Assembly: GCA_016935035.1 (NCBI GenBank)
Contig: JAFGRR010000627.1
Coordinates: 1-5,328 of the forward strand
DNA from: Phycisphaerae bacterium
Lineage (GTDB): Bacteria; Planctomycetota; Phycisphaerae; UBA1845; Fen-1342
DNA length: 5,328 nt
Direction: 5' to 3'
Notes under the pieces: generated by a model
The model's database searches: none
What the model was told of the DNA's origin: nothing
The model's input: only the letters and a program-made list of their open reading frames with translations
Made by a program: the position numbers and the translations under genes
Part shown: piece by piece, positions 1 through 5,243 of the stretch
Numbering within the stretch: the first letter of the stretch is position 1
Layout of the letters: each line of letters opens with the position of its first letter

Positions 1-1144
1 CGATCACCGGGCCAAACTCGCGCGTCGACCGGATGCCGACGAACAGCTCGCTGCCGAAGCCGCGCTCGGCCGGCTCGACGAACTCGACCACCAGCACACC
101 CTCGACGTGAGCACTGGCCGAGTGTCGCTCGATCAGCCGGTCGATCTCGCGCCGCACGGTGTTGAGTTGGTTCGGCACGAACACGACCGCCGCCGCGTCG
201 CTCTTGTGCACCACGTCGGGTGAGACGAGCTTGAGCACGACCTGGTCGCCGGGGAAGTTCGCGAGCGCATCGGGCGAGATCGTGCCGCCCTTGTTGACGA
301 AGACGTGTCGCGGCGGCGTGATGGCGCCGACGATCTCGACGAGCTGGTAGACCTCATGCTCGTAGAGCTGCCGCCGGCCCTGTTCGTAGGCCCGCACCAG
401 TGTTCGCTCAAACGCGTGCGCCTCGGCGCCAGACAGCCGGTCCTCGGACTCGACCAATTCGATCTGCTCGACGCCGGGCGTCTCATTTCCGGCGAGATGC
501 TCGGTATCGAACGTGTCGATCCACTGCCGCACGGCGCGCGACGTGCCGCCGCGCTGCAAACCGTCGCGATAGGCGGCGGCGGCGTTGCGCCCAAAGCGGA
601 ACGCCCGCCGATTGACATCCACGATCTTCTGTCCCTTGGATGCGAACATCTGCGTGACCGTTTCTTCGATCGCACCGGGGTCAAGCTGGAGGAACAGCGA
701 CGTGGCGCCGAGCGCCACGATGTTCGCCGCGCGCGCCGATCCCGCCGCCCGCGCCAGCTTGTCCATGTCCAGCAGGACGTGCTGCGGGAACCGTGCGACC
801 TGTTCGAGCACCTGCTCGATCGCGGGATAGTTATCCACATTCACGACGGCGTTCGTGCTGGCCACGATAACGCCGGCCTCGTTCAGAAACTGCACGTAGC
901 GCAGCGCTTCGAGCGGCTCAACGGCCACGATGACATCCGCCTGTCCGATCGCGATCAGATCGCTGTGCAGTTCGTGATCGGCGATGCGCACGTGCGACTG
1001 CACGGCACCGCCGCGCTGCGACATGCCGTGCACTTCGGCCTGTTTGACCTGTAGACCGCGCTCCAACGCGGTCATTGATAGCCCCCGGGCGATGCTCAGG
1101 ATACCCTGCCCGCCCACGCCAGCGAGTACGAGATTGTGCTCCAC
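1..1144 (-). CDS. iorB: Indolepyruvate oxidoreductase beta subunit fused to an ADP-forming acyl-CoA synthetase ATP-grasp domain (3' end outside window)
   Basis: The visible 381 codons stay open to the left edge, so the C-terminus is missing. Residues 1 to about 195 are the POR gamma-type domain of IorB: a glycine-rich GVGGQGIL at 9-16 and the family signature KQAEVHGMSQRGGAVQSHVR at 34-53. This subunit partners IorA in oxidising arylpyruvates to aryl-acetyl-CoA with ferredoxin as acceptor, in the cytoplasm. Stand-alone IorB is about 190-200 residues. Here the frame continues through a charged linker (about 196-260) into a region resembling the beta subunit of ADP-forming acetyl-CoA synthetase (ATP-grasp_5): VVLKLVSPDVVHKSDAAAV at 302-320, GVLVVEFV at 349-356 and ELFVGIRSTREFGPVI at 366-381. 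The synthetase family usually has HKSDVGGV, so the glycine pair is replaced by alanines. Start is GTG at 1144, with AAGAGGG upstream at 8 nt spacing. IorB identity is firm and the ATP-grasp assignment strong. The function of the fusion is inferred. Confidence 0.9.
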   Translation of the reverse strand, partial: MEHNLVLAGVGGQGILSIARGLSMTALERGLQVKQAEVHGMSQRGGAVQSHVRIADHELHSDLIAIGQADVIVAVEPLEALRYVQFLNEAGVIVASTNAVVNVDNYPAIEQVLEQVARFPQHVLLDMDKLARAAGSARAANIVALGATSLFLQLDPGAIEETVTQMFASKGQKIVDVNRRAFRFGRNAAAAYRDGLQRGGTSRAVRQWIDTFDTEHLAGNETPGVEQIELVESEDRLSGAEAHAFERTLVRAYEQGRRQLYEHEVYQLVEIVGAITPPRHVFVNKGGTISPDALANFPGDQVVLKLVSPDVVHKSDAAAVVFVPNQLNTVRREIDRLIERHSASAHVEGVLVVEFVEPAERGFGSELFVGIRSTREFGPVI

Positions 1145-1234
1145 GATATCAACCCTCTTCGTTGTGTTGTCTCAAGCCGGCACCGCTGACGCCGGGTGAA
1201 TTTACGGTGACTGACCAGCGAAACCGCCGGCTCA
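1145..1234. other. iorA-iorB spacer, no gene seen
   Basis: These 90 nt separate the tandem iorA stops (TAG then TGA on the minus strand) from the iorB start. Apart from the iorB ribosome site at its left end I see no terminator with a T-run. No reading frame here contains cysteine-rich ferredoxin motifs, so it does not hold a frameshifted remnant of the missing iorA C-terminal domain. Confidence 0.6.
1153..1159 (-). promoter_or_regulatory. Ribosome binding site of iorB
   Basis: The minus strand reads AAGAGGG, followed by 8 nt and GTG at 1142-1144. This fixes the GTG as the start, because the neighbouring upstream codons in frame (ATC, GAT, GTT) are not good starts. It implies independent initiation on a shared iorA-iorB mRNA. 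Confidence 0.7.
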
Positions 1235-2875
1235 CTAGGCGTCTGCGACCTGCTCACCGCACTCGGCGCACTTCGGCGTCGCATCAGCGACGGTCGCCTT
1301 CTTGGCGGGCTTGAGCTGAATGCACGGCCGGCGCGCCACCAGCACGGAAAGCCCGCGGTGGTTCACGGCCTTGGCCAGCAGCTCGACGTTGGCCTGATGG
1401 TTGCGCGGCAGCGGCTCGAACACGTGCATTTCCTTCACGCCCAAGCCGCGCAACAGCGCGATCAGTTGCTCGCCCGAAGCCATCGTCTCCTGCGCCCCGG
1501 TCATCGCCACCGTCGCGTTGTCGAGAATAATCACCGTCATGTTGGCGTCGGCACGCACGGCACCGATGAGTGGTGTCATGCCCGAGTGCGTGAATGTCGA
1601 ATCGCCAATCGTGCAGAGAACAGGGAACGCCCCCGCCCGCGACGCGCCGTGCGCCATCGAGATCGACGCCCCCATGTCCACGCATGAGTGCACGGCCTTG
1701 TACGGCGCCAGCGCCCCCAGCGTGTAGCAGCCGATGTCGCTGAACAGGCTCGTGCTCGGGTGACCGGCGGTCGCGTCGATCAGGGCCTTGAACGTGTCCG
1801 CGTGCGGGCAACCGCGGCACAACTGCGGTGGACGGTTAACCAGGTTCTCCGCCGGTGGAATCGCCTGTCGATCCGGCAGACCGATGGCGGTCGCCACGAT
1901 CTCGGGCGTCAGCTCACCATCCTGCTTCAGCGGCCCGACGAGCTTGCCGAGCACCTTCTTGCCAGGCAGCCCCAGCAGCCCCGTCAGACGCTGCTCGATG
2001 AATGGATACCCATCCTCGATCACCATGATCTCGTCACAGTGCGCGACCAGATCACGCACCAGCCCCAGCGGCAGCGGATAGGTCGAGATCTTGAGCAGCG
2101 AGTCCTCCGGCGTATCGCCCAGTGCCTCGCGCACGTAGTTGTACGCGATGCCGGCCGCGATAATGCCGCGCCGGCCGGCCAGGCTCAGCACGTTGTGCGG
2201 GCAATGCTGCGAGTAGTCCTGAATCTCGCCCTGCATGTCCAACAACCGGCGAAAACGGCGCCGCGCATTCGATGGCACGAGCGTCCAGTCGTTCGGGTCG
2301 GGCAGCGGCAGCGCCGTCTCATGCTTGGCCGCTTCTGATTCGCGCGTGGCATGGACATTGGCGCGGCTATGCGCCAGCCGCGTCACGATCCGCATCAGCA
2401 CCGGCAGCTTGAGCTTCTCAGAAAGATCAAAGGCCTCGACCGTCATGTCGTAGGCCTCTTGCTGGTTCGCCGGTTCGAAGACGGGGATCTTGGCAAACTC
2501 GCCGTAATAGCGGCTGTCCTGTTCGTTCTGTGATGAGTGCATGCCCGGGTCGTCGGCTACGACGCACAGCATTCCGCCGTTGACACCTGTTATCGCGGAG
2601 TTCATGAACGGATCGGCCGCGACGTTGAGCCCGACGTGCTTCATGGTGACGATGGCGCGTTTGCCGGCGTATGACATGCCGAGCGCCTCTTCGTACGCCA
2701 CCTTCTCGTTTGCTGACCAGCGGGCCCACACCCGCCCGGTACCTTGCGTCCGAGCCACGATCGTTTCGAAGATCTCGGTCGAGGGGGTCCCCGGGTAGGA
2801 GAACGCACCGGCGATGCCGGCATGAATCGCGCCCAGGGCAATGGCTTCATCTCCGAGCAGAAGCTCAGGTTTCAC
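1235..2875 (-). CDS. iorA: Indolepyruvate (arylpyruvate):ferredoxin oxidoreductase alpha subunit, ferredoxin domain absent
   Basis: A 546-residue thiamine-diphosphate enzyme that decarboxylates arylpyruvates from aromatic amino acid breakdown to aryl-acetyl-CoA, working with IorB. The N-terminal pyrimidine-binding domain shows YPGTPSTEI (27-35) and NEKVAYEEALGMSYAGKRA (56-74). Glu57 probably corresponds to the cofactor-activating glutamate. A middle domain covers roughly 235-310. The diphosphate-binding domain has CRGCPH (353-358), SDIGCYTLG (379-387), CVDMGASI (398-405), GDSTFTHSG (424-432) and LDNATVAMTGAQ (451-462), the expected metal/TPP motif. Two-subunit IorA proteins are usually about 600-640 residues and end in two [4Fe-4S] motifs. 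This one stops after VLVARRPCIQL (511-521) with a short tail holding only one CxxC (CAEC, 536-539). Start GTG at 2875 is chosen for its AGGAGA ribosome site and because homology begins at KPELLLGDEAIA. The frame is open further upstream to 3616 but that part overlaps pcm and is not protein-like. Confidence 0.93.
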   Translation of the reverse strand: MKPELLLGDEAIALGAIHAGIAGAFSYPGTPSTEIFETIVARTQGTGRVWARWSANEKVAYEEALGMSYAGKRAIVTMKHVGLNVAADPFMNSAITGVNGGMLCVVADDPGMHSSQNEQDSRYYGEFAKIPVFEPANQQEAYDMTVEAFDLSEKLKLPVLMRIVTRLAHSRANVHATRESEAAKHETALPLPDPNDWTLVPSNARRRFRRLLDMQGEIQDYSQHCPHNVLSLAGRRGIIAAGIAYNYVREALGDTPEDSLLKISTYPLPLGLVRDLVAHCDEIMVIEDGYPFIEQRLTGLLGLPGKKVLGKLVGPLKQDGELTPEIVATAIGLPDRQAIPPAENLVNRPPQLCRGCPHADTFKALIDATAGHPSTSLFSDIGCYTLGALAPYKAVHSCVDMGASISMAHGASRAGAFPVLCTIGDSTFTHSGMTPLIGAVRADANMTVIILDNATVAMTGAQETMASGEQLIALLRGLGVKEMHVFEPLPRNHQANVELLAKAVNHRGLSVLVARRPCIQLKPAKKATVADATPKCAECGEQVADA

Positions 2876-2881
2876 GAGGGA

Positions 2882-2887
2882 TCTCCT
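2882..2887 (-). promoter_or_regulatory. Ribosome binding site of iorA
   Basis: The minus strand reads AGGAGA, then 6 nt, then GTG at 2873-2875. It is the strongest Shine-Dalgarno sequence in the window. It decides the iorA start against the much longer upstream open frame. Confidence 0.85.
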
Positions 2888-2905
2888 GTGATGGTCGTGC
2901 TGACG

Positions 2906-2927
2906 CGGCATGCTTCCCGGCATGCCG
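2906..2927 (-). promoter_or_regulatory. 8-bp hairpin in the iorA leader
   Basis: CGGCATGC (2906-2913) and GCATGCCG (2920-2927) are perfectly complementary around a 6-nt loop. In the mRNA the hairpin would end 18 nt before the AGGAGA ribosome site. No T-run follows, so it is not an intrinsic terminator. It could protect the mRNA or influence translation; that role is inferred. Confidence 0.5.
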
Positions 2928-2966
2928 GCAGCACGTCCAGGCTGCGAGAACTGTCCGTTGCGACCC

Positions 2967-2981
2967 CAATTGGAGCAATTG
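2967..2981. repeat. Tandem CAATTG palindromes in the iorA leader
   Basis: Two copies of the palindrome CAATTG are separated by GAG, giving a 15-bp symmetric-looking AT-rich block inside very GC-rich DNA. It lies downstream of the predicted iorAB promoter. It may be an operator half-site pair, or chance. Confidence 0.35.
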
Positions 2982-3010
2982 CCGCCGCCGTCGGGGGCGT
3001 GGCCTGTGTC

Positions 3011-3045
3011 ATACTGCATCCACCCTGGGGTCACGCTCGCAGTAT
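3011..3045. promoter_or_regulatory. Inverted repeat overlapping the iorAB -10 box (candidate operator)
   Basis: ATACTGC (3011-3017) is repeated as its complement GCAGTAT (3039-3045) across 21 bp. Nested inside is ACCCTGGGGT (3022-3031), itself a near-palindrome. The right arm covers the predicted -10 box (3041-3046). A dyad at this place would let a bound dimer block or position RNA polymerase. No protein family can be named from the sequence. Confidence 0.4.
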
Positions 3046-3069
3046 AGCGGCCGCCCCATGCGTTGCCAT
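3041..3069 (-). promoter_or_regulatory. Candidate sigma70-type promoter for iorAB
   Basis: The minus strand reads ATGGCA (3064-3069, four of six matches to TTGACA), 17 nt, then TATACT (3041-3046, five of six matches to TATAAT). Transcription would begin near 3034, giving a leader of about 160 nt to the iorA GTG. The call rests on hexamers and spacing only. Confidence 0.45.
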
Positions 3070-3135
3070 CCGGGCCAAGGCCAATCAGTGAATTCCGCGT
3101 CTCGCCGCGTTGCGAAAGCCGAATTTCCCCCGCCC

Positions 3136-3801
3136 CTAGTCCGCTCCCCACCCTGCCTCGCCGACCAGTTTGACGAACCGGCAACGGATACCCTCGTCGC
3201 GCTCCAACTTCCCGCCACGCCGAACGATGCGCACCAGCACCTGCTCCGTCCGATCGCCGACCGGAACCACAAGTCGCCCGCCCTCGGCCAGTTGCGCGCC
3301 CAACGCCTCGGGCACGCTCGGCGCGCCGGCCGTCACCATGATCGCATCGTACGGCGCGTACTCCGCCCAACCGACCGACCCATCGCCACAGCGGTAAGTC
3401 ACGTTGGTCAGCCCGAGCCCGCGTACGCGGTCGGCGGCCTCGTTCATCAAGCGCAGATGCCATTCGACGGAATAAACGTGCGCGGCTAGATTTGCCAGAA
3501 TCGCCGCTTGATACCCCGACCCCGTGCCGATCTCCAGCACCCGCTCGCCGCCCGTCAGGGCAAGCTGTTCGGTCATGCACGCCACCATGTACGGCTGCGA
3601 AATTGTCTGCCCGCAATCGATCGGAAACGCCCCGTCATCATACGCTTGGCCAATGGCCCCCGGCGGCATGAAACGTTCGCGCGGCACCCAGCGAAACGCA
3701 TCAAGCACACGCGGCGACCTGATCCCGCGCCGTTCGATCTGCTCGCTGACCATCCGCGCACGTTCTGCGGCGTATCTCTCGATATCGGGGACATCTGACA
3801 T
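3136..3801 (-). CDS. pcm: Protein-L-isoaspartate O-methyltransferase
   Basis: A 221-residue cytosolic repair enzyme that transfers a methyl group from S-adenosylmethionine to L-isoaspartyl residues, starting their conversion back to aspartate. The family signature GQTISQPYMVA is at 64-74 and contains the active-site serine region. The SAM-binding motif I VLEIGTGSGYQAAIL is at 88-102. VTAGAPSVP (156-164), GGRLVVPVG (174-182) and the C-terminal RFVKLVGEAGW (208-218) complete the set. Length fits the family (about 205-230). I chose ATG at 3801 because family similarity starts a few residues later (ERARMVSEQIERRGI, 13-27). Its ribosome site is poor, with AGGG only 2 nt away. A GTG at 3858 would add 19 residues that do not look conserved. 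It lies 97 nt after the lipoprotein stop and may share that transcript. Confidence 0.95.
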   Translation of the reverse strand: MSDVPDIERYAAERARMVSEQIERRGIRSPRVLDAFRWVPRERFMPPGAIGQAYDDGAFPIDCGQTISQPYMVACMTEQLALTGGERVLEIGTGSGYQAAILANLAAHVYSVEWHLRLMNEAADRVRGLGLTNVTYRCGDGSVGWAEYAPYDAIMVTAGAPSVPEALGAQLAEGGRLVVPVGDRTEQVLVRIVRRGGKLERDEGIRCRFVKLVGEAGWGAD

Positions 3802-3865
3802 GGCCCTGAGATCGTAGCTGCCGAAGCAGGTCCGACGCAAACGTGTATCGTCAGGCACTGAGGCC

Positions 3866-3882
3866 TGCCGCTACAGGCGGCA
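3866..3882 (-). promoter_or_regulatory. Hairpin in the lipoprotein-pcm spacer
   Basis: TGCCGC (3866-3871) and GCGGCA (3877-3882) pair perfectly across 5 nt, 15 nt after the lipoprotein stop codon in transcription direction. No T-run follows, so full intrinsic termination is unlikely. Overlapping segments CAGGC (3852-3856), GCCTG (3863-3867) and CAGGC (3874-3878) could form alternative stems. Confidence 0.4.
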
Positions 3883-3897
3883 CGTACACTGTCACCG

Positions 3898-5103
3898 TCA
3901 ATTCAGGTCCGGCCAATTTGTCGACATCGCGCGCTCGGTCGCCGCCTCGACGAATCGGTCCAGCGACGAGACCGATGCCCGCGTCACGAGCCGGTCCATG
4001 TAACGTACCGATAGTGCGTTGATGCGCTCGTTCGTCAAGGCCACGCGAATCTTGTCCTGTAGCTCCGCGAACGGCGCGCAGCCACCCGCCACGACCTCGC
4101 CGCACTTCACGATGAAACAGCCCCGCTCCGTCTCGATCGGCGAACTGCACTGACCGGGGGAGAAGCCGAAGATTTGCCGGGTGGCCTCGTCGTACGGAGC
4201 TTGCAGCGGTTTCCCGATCATGCCCCAGGCGCCGCCCTCGCCGGCCATCAGCCCGCGCGAGTACTCGCGTGCCACTTCCTCGAACGGTTGTTGCGAGAGG
4301 GCCGCGTGTGCCGCGCGAATCCGCTCGCGCGCTGCCGTGCGCGCCTGCTCACGCTCATCCTCGCTGGCCAGCGCCCAACGCCGGCCTTCCGGCAGCATCG
4401 CGCGAAAGGGAATGTCGATCATGAACAACTCGCGCGAAGCCGGCTGGCTGAAACGTTCGGCGTGTTGTTCGTAGTATTCGAGCAGGTCGGCCCGGCGAAC
4501 GTTGACCATCGGCATGAAATTCTGGCGGGCATAGTGATGCGCGACGATCTCGCGTTTCAGCAGCGCGCGGTATTGATCCGGTGTCACTCGATAGCGCGCC
4601 AGGTGCTGCTCGAAGCGCGCCTGGCTGCTTTCGAACTGCCGCGCCGTGAGCGTACCGATCTCGTTCTCGACGGCCGCATCCGCCGCCGCCTCCTGGTTCT
4701 CGCCAAGTTTTTTCATGGCCTCGGCATAGAGCACGATCGTCCCGATCTCCTGCTGCGCGCGTTGACGCAGCAGGTTGGCCAGTTGTGCCCTCCTGGTATC
4801 GAGTGGCGTATCGCGCGCGGCCACGATCTCGTCGCGCATGCCGTACAGCAGCTCGTCCGCTGTCAGCACCGTGTCATCCACCATCAGAATGTCCGGCTTG
4901 ATGGATGCCGGGCCGGGTCGCGGCGAAGAGGTCCATCCGCTCGGATGACCGGCGTCCATCTCGGCGGCCGGCGTCGACTTGCTGTCCGGCATGACCTGCA
5001 CCGGACCCGCATCAGCGACGGCCCCTGAGTGTCGCACGCCTGATCGACAGCCCGTTACCAGAAGTCCGAATATCACCAGTGCGCGGATAGTTTTCGACCA
5101 CAT
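3898..5103 (-). CDS. Lipoprotein with parvulin-like (PpiC/SurA-type) peptidyl-prolyl isomerase domain
   Basis: A 401-residue predicted lipoprotein, probably a periplasmic folding chaperone. Residues 1-19 are a type II signal peptide (positive KTIR, hydrophobic ALVIFGLLV, lipobox VTGC with Cys19). A Ser/Pro/Ala/Gly-rich tether follows to about 70. Residues 71-215 look like a SurA_N/trigger-factor-type helical region, with VDDTVLTADEL (75-85) resembling the usual start of that domain. The parvulin-like domain covers about 222-340: FEEVAREYSRG (274-284), GEGGAWGMIGK (288-298), FGFSPGQCSSPIETERGCFIVKC (312-334). A helix at 345-363 closes the fold. Histidines normally found near the first strand (R-H-I-L) and the last strand (G-x-H-I-I-K-V) are replaced (RELFMI; GCFIVKC), so isomerase activity is doubtful. 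ATG at 5103 is preferred over TTG at 5112 because of the promoter position; neither has a ribosome site. The fold is confident, the substrate unknown. Confidence 0.88.
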   Translation of the reverse strand: MWSKTIRALVIFGLLVTGCRSGVRHSGAVADAGPVQVMPDSKSTPAAEMDAGHPSGWTSSPRPGPASIKPDILMVDDTVLTADELLYGMRDEIVAARDTPLDTRRAQLANLLRQRAQQEIGTIVLYAEAMKKLGENQEAAADAAVENEIGTLTARQFESSQARFEQHLARYRVTPDQYRALLKREIVAHHYARQNFMPMVNVRRADLLEYYEQHAERFSQPASRELFMIDIPFRAMLPEGRRWALASEDEREQARTAARERIRAAHAALSQQPFEEVAREYSRGLMAGEGGAWGMIGKPLQAPYDEATRQIFGFSPGQCSSPIETERGCFIVKCGEVVAGGCAPFAELQDKIRVALTNERINALSVRYMDRLVTRASVSSLDRFVEAATERAMSTNWPDLN

Positions 5104-5111
5104 ACCGGGCA

Positions 5112-5140
5112 ACTATAGCCGTGGCTGCCGCTGGGTCCAA
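5112..5140 (-). promoter_or_regulatory. Sigma70-type promoter of the lipoprotein gene
   Basis: The minus strand reads TTGGAC (5135-5140), exactly 17 nt, then TATAGT (5112-5117, five of six matches to TATAAT). The expected transcription start is near 5105, only about 2 nt before the ATG at 5103. This would make the mRNA essentially leaderless and explains why no ribosome binding site is seen. Confidence 0.6.
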
Positions 5141-5150
5141 GCCTCCCCGG

Positions 5151-5162
5151 CGGGCGCGCCCG
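5151..5162. repeat. 12-bp perfect palindrome between divergent promoters
   Basis: CGGGCGCGCCCG reads the same on both strands. It sits midway between the two divergent -35 boxes (5135-5140 minus, 5180-5185 plus), where a dimeric regulator could act on both promoters. In DNA this GC-rich it may also be chance. Confidence 0.35.
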
Positions 5163-5179
5163 GAATCCCGGCGCGGGAC

Positions 5180-5208
5180 TTGACGACAGGCCCGGTCGAT
5201 CGTAGTTT
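5180..5208 (+). promoter_or_regulatory. Candidate promoter of tRNA-Leu
   Basis: TTGACG (5180-5185, five of six matches to the -35 consensus) is followed after 17 nt by TAGTTT (5203-5208), which keeps the important first, second and last bases of TATAAT. Transcription would begin near 5215, about 29 nt before the mature tRNA 5' end. The -10 box is weak. Confidence 0.5.
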
Positions 5209-5243
5209 GGCAAGGACATTCGAGCGGCTTACGCCGCCGATGC

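Larger units (their letters stand above)
2876..3135. other. pcm-iorA intergenic leader region (260 nt), no gene seen
   Basis: No convincing protein is encoded on either strand. The minus strand is open in the iorA frame but its translation is Gly/Arg-rich without motifs, as expected for a GC-rich chance frame. The stretch holds the candidate iorAB promoter, an inverted repeat across it, the tandem CAATTG block, the 8-bp hairpin and the iorA ribosome site. That suggests iorAB have their own regulated transcript with a leader of about 160 nt. Confidence 0.6.

Noticed and set aside
133..840. Arg/Ser-rich open frame of 235 codons on the minus strand
   Set aside because: It lies inside the iorB fusion in another frame and has the composition of a frame-shifted GC-rich gene. 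The true frame shows clear IorB and ATP-grasp motifs.
305..1054. 249-codon plus-strand open frame opposite iorB
   Set aside because: His/Arg/Asp-rich antisense shadow without motifs or a ribosome site.
2876..3616. In-frame N-terminal extension of iorA to about 793 residues
   Set aside because: The extra part has a biased Gly/Arg-rich composition without motifs, overlaps the certain pcm gene in another frame of the same strand, and the GTG at 2875 has a strong ribosome site where homology begins.
3802..3858. Longer pcm start at GTG 3858
   Set aside because: It adds 19 residues not resembling known Pcm N-termini and has only a weak AGG upstream. It cannot be fully excluded, because the ATG at 3801 also has a poor ribosome site.
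3866..3882. Intrinsic terminator after the lipoprotein gene
   Set aside because: The stem is only 6 bp and is not followed by a T-run in the direction of transcription.
4174..5028. Long plus-strand open frame antisense to the lipoprotein gene
   Set aside because: Arg/Leu-rich with no recognisable domain; typical antisense shadow of a high-GC coding region.
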